Below, in pieces: positions 1 to 5,703 of a stretch of DNA of 5,703 bases. The position numbers and the translations under genes were made by a program. Each line of letters begins with the position of its first letter. The stretch's first letter is position 1. Origin of the DNA: Nitrospirota bacterium (GTDB taxonomy: Bacteria > Nitrospirota > Thermodesulfovibrionia > Thermodesulfovibrionales > Magnetobacteriaceae); assembly GCA_015233265.1 (NCBI GenBank), contig JADFXZ010000147.1:1-5703 (forward strand). The letters run 5' to 3'. The notes beneath the pieces are model-generated. The model did no database searches. It was not told the origin of the DNA and saw only the letters and a list, made by a program, of their open reading frames with translations.

Positions 1-1829
1 AGCCGGAGGTTTTAAGAAAGGCAAAGGAGTTTGGCTATTCAGATAAGATGATTGCCTCCCTGATGGTTAAGGACGAAAAGGCAATCAGAAGACTCAGAGA
101 GGAACATTGCATTACACCGGTCTATAAGGTTGTCGATACCTGTGCGGCAGAGTTTAGGGCACGCACCCCGTATCTTTATTCAACTTACGAGAGGCCATTT
201 TTTAGACTTGTCGACGGCAATATGGAACCTGTCAACGCGTGTGAGGCAAATCCAACTAAAAGAAAAAAGATTATCATTCTTGGTTCAGGGCCAAACAGGA
301 TAGGGCAGGGGATTGAATTCGATTACTGTTGTGTACAGGCCGTTTATGCCCTGAGGGATCTGGGATATGAAACGATCATGGTAAACTGTAACCCTGAGAC
401 TGTGAGCACAGACTATGACACCTCTGACCGTCTCTACTTTGAGCCTCTTACTATTGAGGACGTACTTTCGATAATCAGGACTGAACAGCCTGAGGGCGTA
501 ATCGTACAGTTTGGCGGGCAGACGCCGTTAAAACTAGCGGTACCGTTAGAAAGAGAAGGCATCCCCGTGCTTGGCACATCGGCAGACGCCATAGACAGGG
601 CAGAGGACAGAAAGAGATTTAAAGAACTAATCGACAAACTCAAATTAAGGCAGCCGCAAAACGAGACAGCCACATCTGCCGTTGAGGCCATTCAGAGCGC
701 CGAGCGCATCGGCTACCCGGTCATGGTAAGGCCGTCCTATGTGCTTGGCGGCAGGGCTATGGAGATAGTCTATGACGATGTGTCATTGGCCGAATATATG
801 GTAAGGGCGGTGAAGGCATCGCCGGAGCATCCCATTCTTGTAGATAAATACCTTCAGGACGCAATTGAAATAGACGTAGACGCCGTGTGTGACGGTAAGG
901 ATGTAATCATTGGCGGGGTTATGGAGCATATAGAGGAGGCGGGCATACATTCAGGGGATTCAGCCTGCTCACTGCCTCCGTTTTCTTTAGATGACGCCCT
1001 TATCGACGAGATAAAAAAACAGACGAAGGCGCTTGCCCTTGAGCTTAATGTTATTGGGCTGATGAATGTCCAGTTTGCGGTAAAAGGCGGCGATGTCTAT
1101 ATACTGGAGGTAAACCCGCGGGCGTCGAGGACTATCCCGTTTGTGAGTAAGGCCACAGGGCTGCCGCTTGCCAAGGTGGCCGCAAAGGTAATGGCTGGTA
1201 GGACGCTAAAAGACCTTGGCGTTACACAGGAGATAAGGCACACCCACATTGCAGTAAAGGAATCAGTGCTGCCCTTTGGCAGGTTTCCCGGTGTGGATAC
1301 CATACTTGGCCCGGAGATGAAATCCACGGGCGAGGTCATGGGCATAGACGCCGACTTTGGCACGGCTTACGCGAAGGCCCAGACTGCGAGCTTTAATAAG
1401 CTGCCCCTTTCTGGCAAGATATTTATCAGCGTGCGCGACGAGGACAAAACTGCCATCGCAGAGATAGCCAGACAGCTCATCGACAAAGATTTCACGCTGA
1501 CGGCAACTCGCGGAACGGCGAGGTTCCTTGCCTCCCACGGCATAGACGCCGAAGTAGTTCGCAAGGTCAGCGAAGGCCGCCCAAATATTCTCGATTCTAT
1601 AAAGAACAAGGAGATAAGTTTTATAATCAACACGGTCTCAGACGCGGAGGCGAAAAAGGACTCGCAGTCGATTCGCACAAACGCACTGCTGTTTAAGATA
1701 CCGTACTCGACGACAATAGCCGGTGCAAGGGCTGTCATCAGGGCAATAGATATGTTACAACTGGGCAGGCTTGGCATAAAGTCGATTCAGGAGTATCACA
1801 GGGAAGTTAAGGAGACGATGCGGCCTTAA
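1..1829 (+). CDS. carB: Carbamoyl-phosphate synthase large subunit, C-terminal part (5' end outside window)
   Basis: CarB makes carbamoyl phosphate from ammonia (delivered by CarA), bicarbonate and two ATP, for pyrimidine and arginine synthesis in the cytosol. The frame is open to the left edge (first whole codon at position 3, reading PEVLRKAKEFGYSDK), so the ATG at 48 is internal and about 460 N-terminal residues are missing. Counting from that Met: end of the oligomerisation domain with PVYKVVDTCAAEF (24-36); second ATP-grasp half with GSGPNRIGQGIEFDYCC (79-95), NPETVSTDYDTSDRLYFEP (115-133), RPSYVLGGRAMEIVY (228-242), HSGDSACSLP (301-310) and EVNPRASRT (354-362); MGS-like allosteric domain from about 455 to the end with TRGTARFL. 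These closely match E. coli CarB. Compared with E. coli there are about 15 extra residues (roughly 49-64) between STYE and CEANP. No clear terminator follows. Identification is very secure. Confidence 0.97.
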   Translation, partial: PEVLRKAKEFGYSDKMIASLMVKDEKAIRRLREEHCITPVYKVVDTCAAEFRARTPYLYSTYERPFFRLVDGNMEPVNACEANPTKRKKIIILGSGPNRIGQGIEFDYCCVQAVYALRDLGYETIMVNCNPETVSTDYDTSDRLYFEPLTIEDVLSIIRTEQPEGVIVQFGGQTPLKLAVPLEREGIPVLGTSADAIDRAEDRKRFKELIDKLKLRQPQNETATSAVEAIQSAERIGYPVMVRPSYVLGGRAMEIVYDDVSLAEYMVRAVKASPEHPILVDKYLQDAIEIDVDAVCDGKDVIIGGVMEHIEEAGIHSGDSACSLPPFSLDDALIDEIKKQTKALALELNVIGLMNVQFAVKGGDVYILEVNPRASRTIPFVSKATGLPLAKVAAKVMAGRTLKDLGVTQEIRHTHIAVKESVLPFGRFPGVDTILGPEMKSTGEVMGIDADFGTAYAKAQTASFNKLPLSGKIFISVRDEDKTAIAEIARQLIDKDFTLTATRGTARFLASHGIDAEVVRKVSEGRPNILDSIKNKEISFIINTVSDAEAKKDSQSIRTNALLFKIPYSTTIAGARAVIRAIDMLQLGRLGIKSIQEYHREVKETMRP

Positions 1830-1850
1830 TGCATAGAGTGAGACATGAGC

Positions 1851-1859
1851 TGATATAAT
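1851..1859 (+). promoter_or_regulatory. Extended -10 promoter for the zinc-ribbon gene
   Basis: The intergenic stretch after carB contains TGATATAAT, a perfect TGnTATAAT extended -10 element, with TATAAT at 1854-1859. I see no good -35 hexamer at 16-18 bp upstream, which extended -10 promoters can lack. Transcription would begin near 1866, leaving a leader of about 25 nt that carries the Shine-Dalgarno sequence AAGGAGA (1877-1883), 7-8 nt before the ATG at 1891. This would give the small gene a promoter independent of carB. It is a sequence-only prediction. Confidence 0.55.
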
Positions 1860-1890
1860 ATAACAATATGAAAAATAAGGAGAACAATAT

Positions 1891-2175
1891 ATGAAGTTAA
1901 CAGAAGCCCCGAACTGCCCGTACTGCGGGAAGAAGATGAGTAAAACCGAGCCGCCGACGTTTAATTTAAGCGATGGCCTCGGCTGGTGTACGCCATACAT
2001 GTACATCTGTTTTAACGACGATTGCAGTTTTTACGTCAAAGGGTGGGAACAAATCATGTCCAACTACGGCAAAGTAGCCTCATACCGTTGCATGTACTAC
2101 CCGGACACGGGCACGATGGACGCCATATGCGTCTACGCACCGGACGGCCTGAAAGGACAGATAGTCGAAGAATAG
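1891..2175 (+). CDS. Small zinc-ribbon protein of unknown function
   Basis: A 94-residue protein with an N-terminal zinc-ribbon signature: CPYC (Cys9, Cys12) and, after a spacer, CFNDDC (Cys40, Cys45), which together can hold one zinc ion. There is an extra Cys33. The C-terminal half (FYVKGWEQIMSNYGKVASYRCMYYPDTG) resembles, from memory, a family of roughly 90-100-residue proteins often labelled ogr/Delta-like zinc finger in Desulfobacterota and Nitrospirota. Their role is not established to my knowledge, and the phage ogr label may mislead. There is no signal peptide or membrane segment, so it is probably cytosolic. The start is set by AAGGAGA about 8 nt upstream and an extended -10 promoter before it. 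It runs toward the CRISPR-cas operon, which is on the opposite strand, so it is unlikely to be part of that operon. The gene is secure; the function is unknown. Confidence 0.85.
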   Translation: MKLTEAPNCPYCGKKMSKTEPPTFNLSDGLGWCTPYMYICFNDDCSFYVKGWEQIMSNYGKVASYRCMYYPDTGTMDAICVYAPDGLKGQIVEE

Positions 2176-2276
2176 CGCACGACTGAGGCTCAACGCAGCT
2201 TACAATCAGGCGTAATTGTTTAGAACAGTCATGTCCCGATATAGTCATTGAGATTGACGTGAGAGACACCCTTCGC
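2176..2276. other. Intergenic stretch, leader-distal flank of the CRISPR array
   Basis: About 100 bp between the zinc-ribbon stop codon and the first repeat on the + strand. I find no convincing gene, terminator hairpin or further degenerate repeat here; the position one repeat unit to the left (about 2216-2244) does not resemble the repeat. The only internal pattern is a 6-bp direct repeat AGTCAT (2227-2232 and 2243-2248), which could be chance. If crRNA is transcribed on the minus strand, this is the trailer, where the array transcript and the zinc-ribbon transcript converge. Confidence 0.5.
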
Positions 2277-2611
2277 CGGTTCACCCCCACACGCGTGGGG
2301 ATAACCTCCTTCGTAGACACACACATTTCTATCTCCTCGGTTCACCCCCACACGCGTGGGGATAACGAACTATTCGGAAATTCCGAAAGGTTGGTTTCCG
2401 GTTCACCCCCACACGCGTGGGGATAACTGCCTGTCCCCCACCACTTCTTTCAGGCGTTCCGGTTCACCCCCCCACGCGTGGGGATAACGTTGTAGGGTCA
2501 ACGACCCTGACCATTTTTGTCGGTTCACCCCCACACGCGTGGGGATAACGTCCAGGGGGCAAGTGATATGGCCTGTGCCCCAAGGTTCACCCCCACACGC
2601 GTGGGGATAAC
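2277..2611 (-). CRISPR. Type I-E CRISPR array, 6 repeats and 5 spacers
   Basis: Repeats of 29 bp lie at 2277-2305, 2338-2366, 2399-2427, 2460-2488, 2521-2549 and 2583-2611. On the + strand each begins CGGTTCAC and ends GTGGGGATAAC. Spacers are 32 bp (2306-2337, 2367-2398, 2428-2459, 2489-2520) and 33 bp (2550-2582), typical of type I-E. On the minus strand the repeat has five bases, a 6-bp stem CCCCAC/GTGGGG with tetraloop GCGT, then the 8-nt tag GTGAACCG. This matches the E. coli I-E layout (stem, then ATAAACCG), so crRNA sense is minus, downstream of and co-directional with cas2. Repeat 4 carries one substitution in the stem (2472) and repeat 6 differs at its outermost base (A at 2583). All five spacers differ from one another. 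I saw no spacer match elsewhere in the window by eye. Confidence 0.97.
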
Positions 2612-2680
2612 ACTGAAAAAAGTCTTTTATTTCGGTATGCGAACGAGAAAAAGACCTTCGAAGTCTACGATTGAACGTGA
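2612..2680 (-). promoter_or_regulatory. Candidate CRISPR leader overlapping the 3' end of cas2
   Basis: Given the minus-strand crRNA sense, the leader should lie to the right of the last repeat. Only 15 bp (2612-2626) are free before the cas2 stop codon, so the leader must extend into cas2. The part nearest the array is AT-rich on the minus strand (AATAAAAGACTTTTTTCAGT, ending at the first repeat), as leaders often are. A weak hairpin (2652-2666, AGACTT/AGGTCT arms with one G-T pair) followed by a T run is also present and could attenuate transcription leaving cas2. I found no clear IHF site or promoter. The extent is a guess. Confidence 0.35.
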
Positions 2681-2902
2681 CGTTGTGCCCCAGCTGCGGA
2701 CTCGAAACCCCTGTTCATTGTTGCTCGAATATATCATCATACAGCCTCCTTGTCCAGCCTGATTACATGCTTTCTCCCATAGTTGATCCCTGACCATTGC
2801 TGAAACCCGCCCCACAAATACCCCTGCCTTTGGCTCCAGAAACCATCGTGTCAATTCCCCTCGTAATCCCACCGCTACACGCTCAAGTATCAATACTACC
2901 AT
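2627..2902 (-). CDS. cas2e: CRISPR-associated endonuclease Cas2, type I-E
   Basis: Cas2e bridges two Cas1 dimers in the spacer-integration complex. The 91-residue protein aligns along its length with E. coli Cas2 (94 aa): a first strand MVVLILERV, then LRGELTRWFLEPKAGVFVGRVSAMVRDQLWE (13-43), then strand MMIYSSNNEQGF and a C-terminal strand FEGLFLVRIPK. The ATG at 2902 is well supported: GGAGG (2913-2909) sits 6 nt upstream inside cas1, and the first strand would be lost with a later start. Its first 20 bases overlap the end of cas1, implying coupled translation. It is the last gene of the minus-strand cas operon, and its stop codon is 15 bp from the CRISPR array, so its 3' end probably doubles as leader DNA. 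The protein looks complete. Confidence 0.95.
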   Translation of the reverse strand: MVVLILERVAVGLRGELTRWFLEPKAGVFVGRVSAMVRDQLWEKACNQAGQGGCMMIYSSNNEQGFRVRSWGTTSRSIVDFEGLFLVRIPK

Positions 2903-3863
2903 CTTCAGCCTCCGTATCGCCAGCGTTCAATGGAAAGATGCGCCCGCCTTTAACTTTTCCACCATCAGGCTCCCATAAATCTCCCGGTGCGGCAACATCC
3001 ATGTCAAACGTTTCTCCTTCGTATGACGTCCCTTTCTTTGGCAGCATAAGGGATGTCTGAATATCTGGTATGATTCTCTCAAGAAGCCGCGTCGATACAA
3101 AACTATCACGGCAGGACAGGCGTACTCGCCGCTCAAGCCCTTCTTTTTCGCCGGCTGCCTCTCTAAATGCAACCGGAATTGAAATCTCTGCCTTGTACAG
3201 GTCTGCAACGTCATACACGAATGACAACATCTTCCCAGTGTGTATAAATCCCAGAGCCGGTGAAAACCCGGCAGACACTATCGCAGCATGGCAAATGCCG
3301 TACAAGCATGAGTTCGCGGCAGACAATGCCCGATTCACAGGGTCTGAGTTACTCCACTTGTCTCTGCTATAGTTTCGCCCCGACCATGCAACACCTGTTT
3401 CTCGTGACGCCCTGGCGTATGCCTCCCGTACTCGTATTCCCTCAACGCCGCGTATTTGCTGGAGCGTCAGAGACGAGTCGAATTCTGCTGAAAACCTCAG
3501 CTGATAGAGACGATGTACTACCTTCATGTGGAGTTCCATGTTTGCCCATACACGCGCCTGATGCATGAGATTCGAGGCACTGCGTGTTTCGCCCATGCCT
3601 ACTGAATAAAACCGTACGCCGGCCTCCCCGCACCATACAACAAGACATCCATGGTCGGCAAGCACAGTCACTGCGGCATGGGTTATCGAGACTCCAGGCC
3701 CCAACATCAGCAGCGCAAGATTGGCACAGGGCACAGGGGCCTTGCCGTTTTCATCGTGAATTGCAATAGCCCTGTCTTCCTGGTCTATGCGGCAGTGCTC
3801 GACGTAAAGATAACTCCAACCGTTGCTGAACTTAGGAAGGTCATGGAGGTTTTTAATTCTCAT
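2883..3863 (-). CDS. cas1e: CRISPR-associated integrase Cas1, type I-E
   Basis: Cas1 is the integrase that inserts new spacers at the leader end of the array, working with Cas2. The 326-residue product follows E. coli Cas1 closely: IRGVEGIRVREAYA around the catalytic Glu141, and GFIHTGKMLSFVYDVADLYK carrying His208, Asp218 and Asp221. By my count these fall at exactly the same residue numbers as in E. coli, so the enzyme should be active. SAANSCLYG (181-189) is also typical. The protein is about 20 residues longer than E. coli Cas1 (305), with a C-terminal acidic tail rich in Gly, Glu and Asp. The ATG at 3863 overlaps the cas6e stop codon as ATGA and has GGAGG (3872-3868) 4 nt upstream. The C-terminal 20 bases overlap cas2. 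The identification is secure. Confidence 0.97.
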   Translation of the reverse strand: MRIKNLHDLPKFSNGWSYLYVEHCRIDQEDRAIAIHDENGKAPVPCANLALLMLGPGVSITHAAVTVLADHGCLVVWCGEAGVRFYSVGMGETRSASNLMHQARVWANMELHMKVVHRLYQLRFSAEFDSSLTLQQIRGVEGIRVREAYARASRETGVAWSGRNYSRDKWSNSDPVNRALSAANSCLYGICHAAIVSAGFSPALGFIHTGKMLSFVYDVADLYKAEISIPVAFREAAGEKEGLERRVRLSCRDSFVSTRLLERIIPDIQTSLMLPKKGTSYEGETFDMDVAAPGDLWEPDGGKVKGGRIFPLNAGDTEAEDGSIDT

Positions 3864-4606
3864 ATAACCTCCGAAAGCGGCACCGGTACAACTGAAAGAA
3901 GACCAAAGCCGAATGATTTACCGGGCCCAATGCCGCTAATCAGTGTTTTCAGAAAGTTGTCAGAGTCGGTAACGACAAGAATTCCGTCGTAACGTGCGCA
4001 GAACAGCTTGTGTCCGCTTCCCTCATGTGATTTATTGACGTAAACATAGCTATTCTTACTTGTGACAGACTCTATAGAAAATCCATTTTGAGCGCCGCGC
4101 TTAATAAGCCATTCATCGAGCTGGTCGTGCGGGACAGGGACACGCCTTCCATTGCGTTTCTTCCCGTCTGCTTTAGTCTTTGTGTCAATCTTGCGCGTAG
4201 GATTTGCCGCTATACAAAATCGAAGACGCTGTCCCTCAGTAAAGCCGGGGTCGTATGGTTTGATAACAGGAGGGGCGTCTATAAGATAGTCTGCATTATG
4301 AAAGGCGTAATCCCAGTTCGGAATCACGGCTGATTGTACGAGAATAATTACCCGCCCCCCTGTAAGCGAATCAACGCGAAAGAGGAATCCGGCGTCCTCA
4401 GCACGTTTTACATGAATGTGAGCGCCGCCAAAGTCCTCCGGCACATATGGTTTTAGAAAATCCCTGTCATTGATTAGCCGGGAAGGCTCAGGGAACGCCA
4501 TACAGAGGCGCTGATGCACTCGGTAGCGGTTTCTAAGCCACTGCCTGCCCGGTCGAGGTCTATCTGGATCGATGCCTGTATTTACCAATATATGTGAAAG
4601 GAACAT
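3860..4606 (-). CDS. cas6e: crRNA-processing endoribonuclease Cas6e (CasE/Cse3)
   Basis: Cas6e cuts the repeat hairpin in the CRISPR transcript, leaving the 8-nt 5' tag, and remains bound to the 3' hairpin as part of Cascade. The 248-residue protein starts MFLSHILV like other Cas6e proteins. It has a YRVHQRL segment with Tyr28 and His31 in the place of the known catalytic Tyr/His, the conserved RLRFCIAANPTRK (127-139), VPVPHDQLDEWL (156-167), and the C-terminal glycine-rich loop GIGPGKSFGFGLLSV (225-239) that marks the Cas6 superfamily. E. coli Cas6e is 199 aa. The extra length includes an insert before the catalytic Tyr (about 12-26). The ATG at 4606 lies 5 bp after the cas5 stop; AGGAGG (4622-4617) within the last cas5 codons serves as its ribosome site. 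Its stop overlaps the cas1 start. Its substrate should be the repeat at 2277-2611. Confidence 0.95.
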   Translation of the reverse strand: MFLSHILVNTGIDPDRPRPGRQWLRNRYRVHQRLCMAFPEPSRLINDRDFLKPYVPEDFGGAHIHVKRAEDAGFLFRVDSLTGGRVIILVQSAVIPNWDYAFHNADYLIDAPPVIKPYDPGFTEGQRLRFCIAANPTRKIDTKTKADGKKRNGRRVPVPHDQLDEWLIKRGAQNGFSIESVTSKNSYVYVNKSHEGSGHKLFCARYDGILVVTDSDNFLKTLISGIGPGKSFGFGLLSVVPVPLSEVI

Positions 4607-4611
4607 CTCTA

Positions 4612-5703
4612 TTATACCTCCTCAGGGTCAAGACGGCGGCGGCGAGTCTCCATAGATCGAAACCTTATGATCTCTCGCCGCTTTTCAATAATCCTGTCTC
4701 GCCATTTCGGCTCTTCAGGATTTATTCGATCCATTCCCATGCCAAGCCCATACTCAATCATTGTTACCGCGTCATGGCACCACCGGCACAGGGCGCGTAA
4801 GTCGTCGGTGGATTCATTGCCTCCTGCGCGACGGTACGTAATGTGCTGCACAGTTGCAGCCGGGGACTTACAAAATACGCACAGGTGGAAGTCGTTATCA
4901 AGCCTCTTTTTCCGCTGGTTTCTGTATTTTGAATTGCGATAATTCGCTCGTGGACGCGGCGGCTGAGGCGTAGGTCTCAGTAAAGGCTTTCTGACTTCCT
5001 CTATATCACCGTTCTTACCAATCGACAATTGTCTGCGAATGACGAAACGAGCACTATGCGACGGCGGCTCAAATGTAAGCGGAACGTCATACCAGATTAA
5101 CGCCTCAGGGGGGGCTTCAGGCTCTTCCGGCGTCGGACGCCAATCGAGCAGGCAATCTACTGATTCTGTAGGAGGGTCATCTGCGCAGCGTTTGCGCCAG
5201 GGGATTGACTTGAGCGCAGAAAGCAGATCAGGGAAATAACTGGCATTGCCGTTTAAAAGCGGTCTGGACGGAGGGCATGACTTCCTGCCAAGATAGAGCG
5301 TCCACTCTGGGTTTTTCACTGCGTCCTCAATTTCTGTTATAAGGTCAGGCTCCCCCTGAAGCGCTACAAGAAAGGAGGCGTCACAGAGGTATTCGCGCCG
5401 TGTGAGCATTGCACCCAGTTTTGTCTTTCCATCGGCTTTGCGCATCTGCATTTCAGCGCCAACAGTGTGATAGTCCCACCATCGAATACCGGGCACATCA
5501 ATACGCACTCCCATGTTTAGAGTGCGGAGTTTTGATAACCGCTGATGGGCATCCGGGCGTGAAACGCCCAATGCGGCGCAGACCATCCCTATAACGCCTG
5601 ACTTAGTAGGCGCCTCCGCAGTACGCCTGATAAGAAACTTCGACTGCTGATCGCCCCACGCCTGCATCTGACCCTCAAGGCGAATTAACAAGGTGTTATC
5701 ATC
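4612..5703 (-). CDS. cas5e: Cas5e fused to a C-terminal HNH nuclease domain (5' end at window edge)
   Basis: Cas5e holds the 5' tag of the crRNA in Cascade. Counting from TTG at 5691: the Cas5e domain (about 1-222) has LIRLEGQMQAWG, PTKSGVIGMVCAALGVSR (28-45), LTRREYLCDASFLVALQG (96-113), LYLGRKSCPPSRPL (132-145) and HSARFVIRRQLS (212-223), so it looks complete. A linker rich in Pro, Arg and Lys (about 224-266) follows, then an HNH domain: CVFC (Cys271, Cys274), VQHITYRRAGGNESTDDL (281-298) and LCRWCH (Cys302, Cys305, His306), then a basic helix ending at 359. Ordinary Cas5e stops near 225-250 aa. The frame is open to the right edge (DDNT precedes TTG) and no Shine-Dalgarno sequence precedes the TTG, so the true start is probably outside the window. 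Tandem stops TAA TAG end the gene, 5 bp before cas6e. The fusion is within one unbroken frame. Cas5-HNH variants of type I-E have been reported; nuclease activity here is inferred. Confidence 0.93.
   Translation of the reverse strand, partial: DDNTLLIRLEGQMQAWGDQQSKFLIRRTAEAPTKSGVIGMVCAALGVSRPDAHQRLSKLRTLNMGVRIDVPGIRWWDYHTVGAEMQMRKADGKTKLGAMLTRREYLCDASFLVALQGEPDLITEIEDAVKNPEWTLYLGRKSCPPSRPLLNGNASYFPDLLSALKSIPWRKRCADDPPTESVDCLLDWRPTPEEPEAPPEALIWYDVPLTFEPPSHSARFVIRRQLSIGKNGDIEEVRKPLLRPTPQPPRPRANYRNSKYRNQRKKRLDNDFHLCVFCKSPAATVQHITYRRAGGNESTDDLRALCRWCHDAVTMIEYGLGMGMDRINPEEPKWRDRIIEKRREIIRFRSMETRRRRLDPEEV

Noticed and set aside
1868..1894. An 8-codon open frame (ATG at 1868, TGA at 1892) just before the zinc-ribbon gene, like a leader peptide.
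   Set aside because: It has no Shine-Dalgarno sequence and would start almost at the predicted transcript start; more likely chance in an AT-rich leader.
2054..2326. A minus-strand open frame running from the array edge into the zinc-ribbon gene.
   Set aside because: It begins in spacer and repeat sequence and continues antisense to a better-supported gene; no recognisable motif.
2277..2611. Array transcribed on the + strand with a leader at 2176-2276.
   Set aside because: On the + strand the bases after the stem are only ATAAC before variable spacer, so no conserved 8-nt tag; the minus strand gives the standard GUGAACCG tag and is co-directional with cas.
2652..2666. A hairpin followed by a T run on the minus strand inside cas2, as a Rho-independent terminator.
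   Set aside because: The stem is only six pairs, mostly A-T with one G-T wobble, so it is too weak to call; noted only with the leader candidate.
2517..2762. An open frame on the + strand across the array and the cas2 3' end.
   Set aside because: Its N-terminal part is translated CRISPR repeat and the rest is antisense to cas2; no family features.
5689..5691. TTG as the real start codon of cas5.
   Set aside because: The frame stays open to the window edge, there is no Shine-Dalgarno sequence upstream, and the residues DDNT before LLIRLEG fit the start of a Cas5e protein, so the start is probably outside the window.

Overview
The window looks like a chromosomal fragment of a mid-GC bacterium. 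The CarB protein and the small CPYC zinc-ribbon protein after it resemble those of Nitrospirota or Desulfobacterota-like lineages. This is an impression from memory and cannot fix the taxon.

Left part (1-2175, + strand): the C-terminal ~60% of carB (large subunit of carbamoyl-phosphate synthetase), cut by the left edge. It is followed by a short intergenic stretch with an extended -10 promoter and a 94-residue zinc-ribbon protein of unknown role.

Middle (2176-2626): about 100 bp without a recognisable feature, then a compact type I-E CRISPR array of six 29-bp repeats and five 32-33 bp spacers (2277-2611). The hairpin and the 8-nt tag GUGAACCG after it show that crRNAs are read from the minus strand, the same direction as the cas genes. 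Only 15 bp separate the array from the cas2 stop codon, so any leader must lie largely inside the end of cas2.

Right part (2627-5703, - strand): a tightly packed cas operon, read from right to left as cas5e, cas6e, cas1e, cas2e, with short gaps or overlaps and a Shine-Dalgarno sequence before each of the last three genes. The order matches the downstream half of an ordinary I-E operon. Cas1 keeps its four catalytic residues and Cas6e its Tyr/His pair and glycine-rich loop, so adaptation and crRNA processing look intact.

The notable feature is Cas5. A complete Cas5e domain is followed by a basic, proline-rich linker and an HNH nuclease domain with two CxxC pairs, giving a Cascade backbone subunit that carries its own nuclease. 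Cas5-HNH variants of type I-E have been reported as rare systems in which HNH appears to replace Cas3. This locus looks like a member of that group. The remaining Cascade genes (cas7, cse2, cse1) and the presence or absence of cas3 lie beyond the right edge and cannot be judged here. Secondary oddities are a QH in place of the usual HH or DH in the HNH motif, inverted repeats inside four of five spacers, a repeat whose hairpin is disrupted, and an irregular cas2-side repeat-spacer unit.
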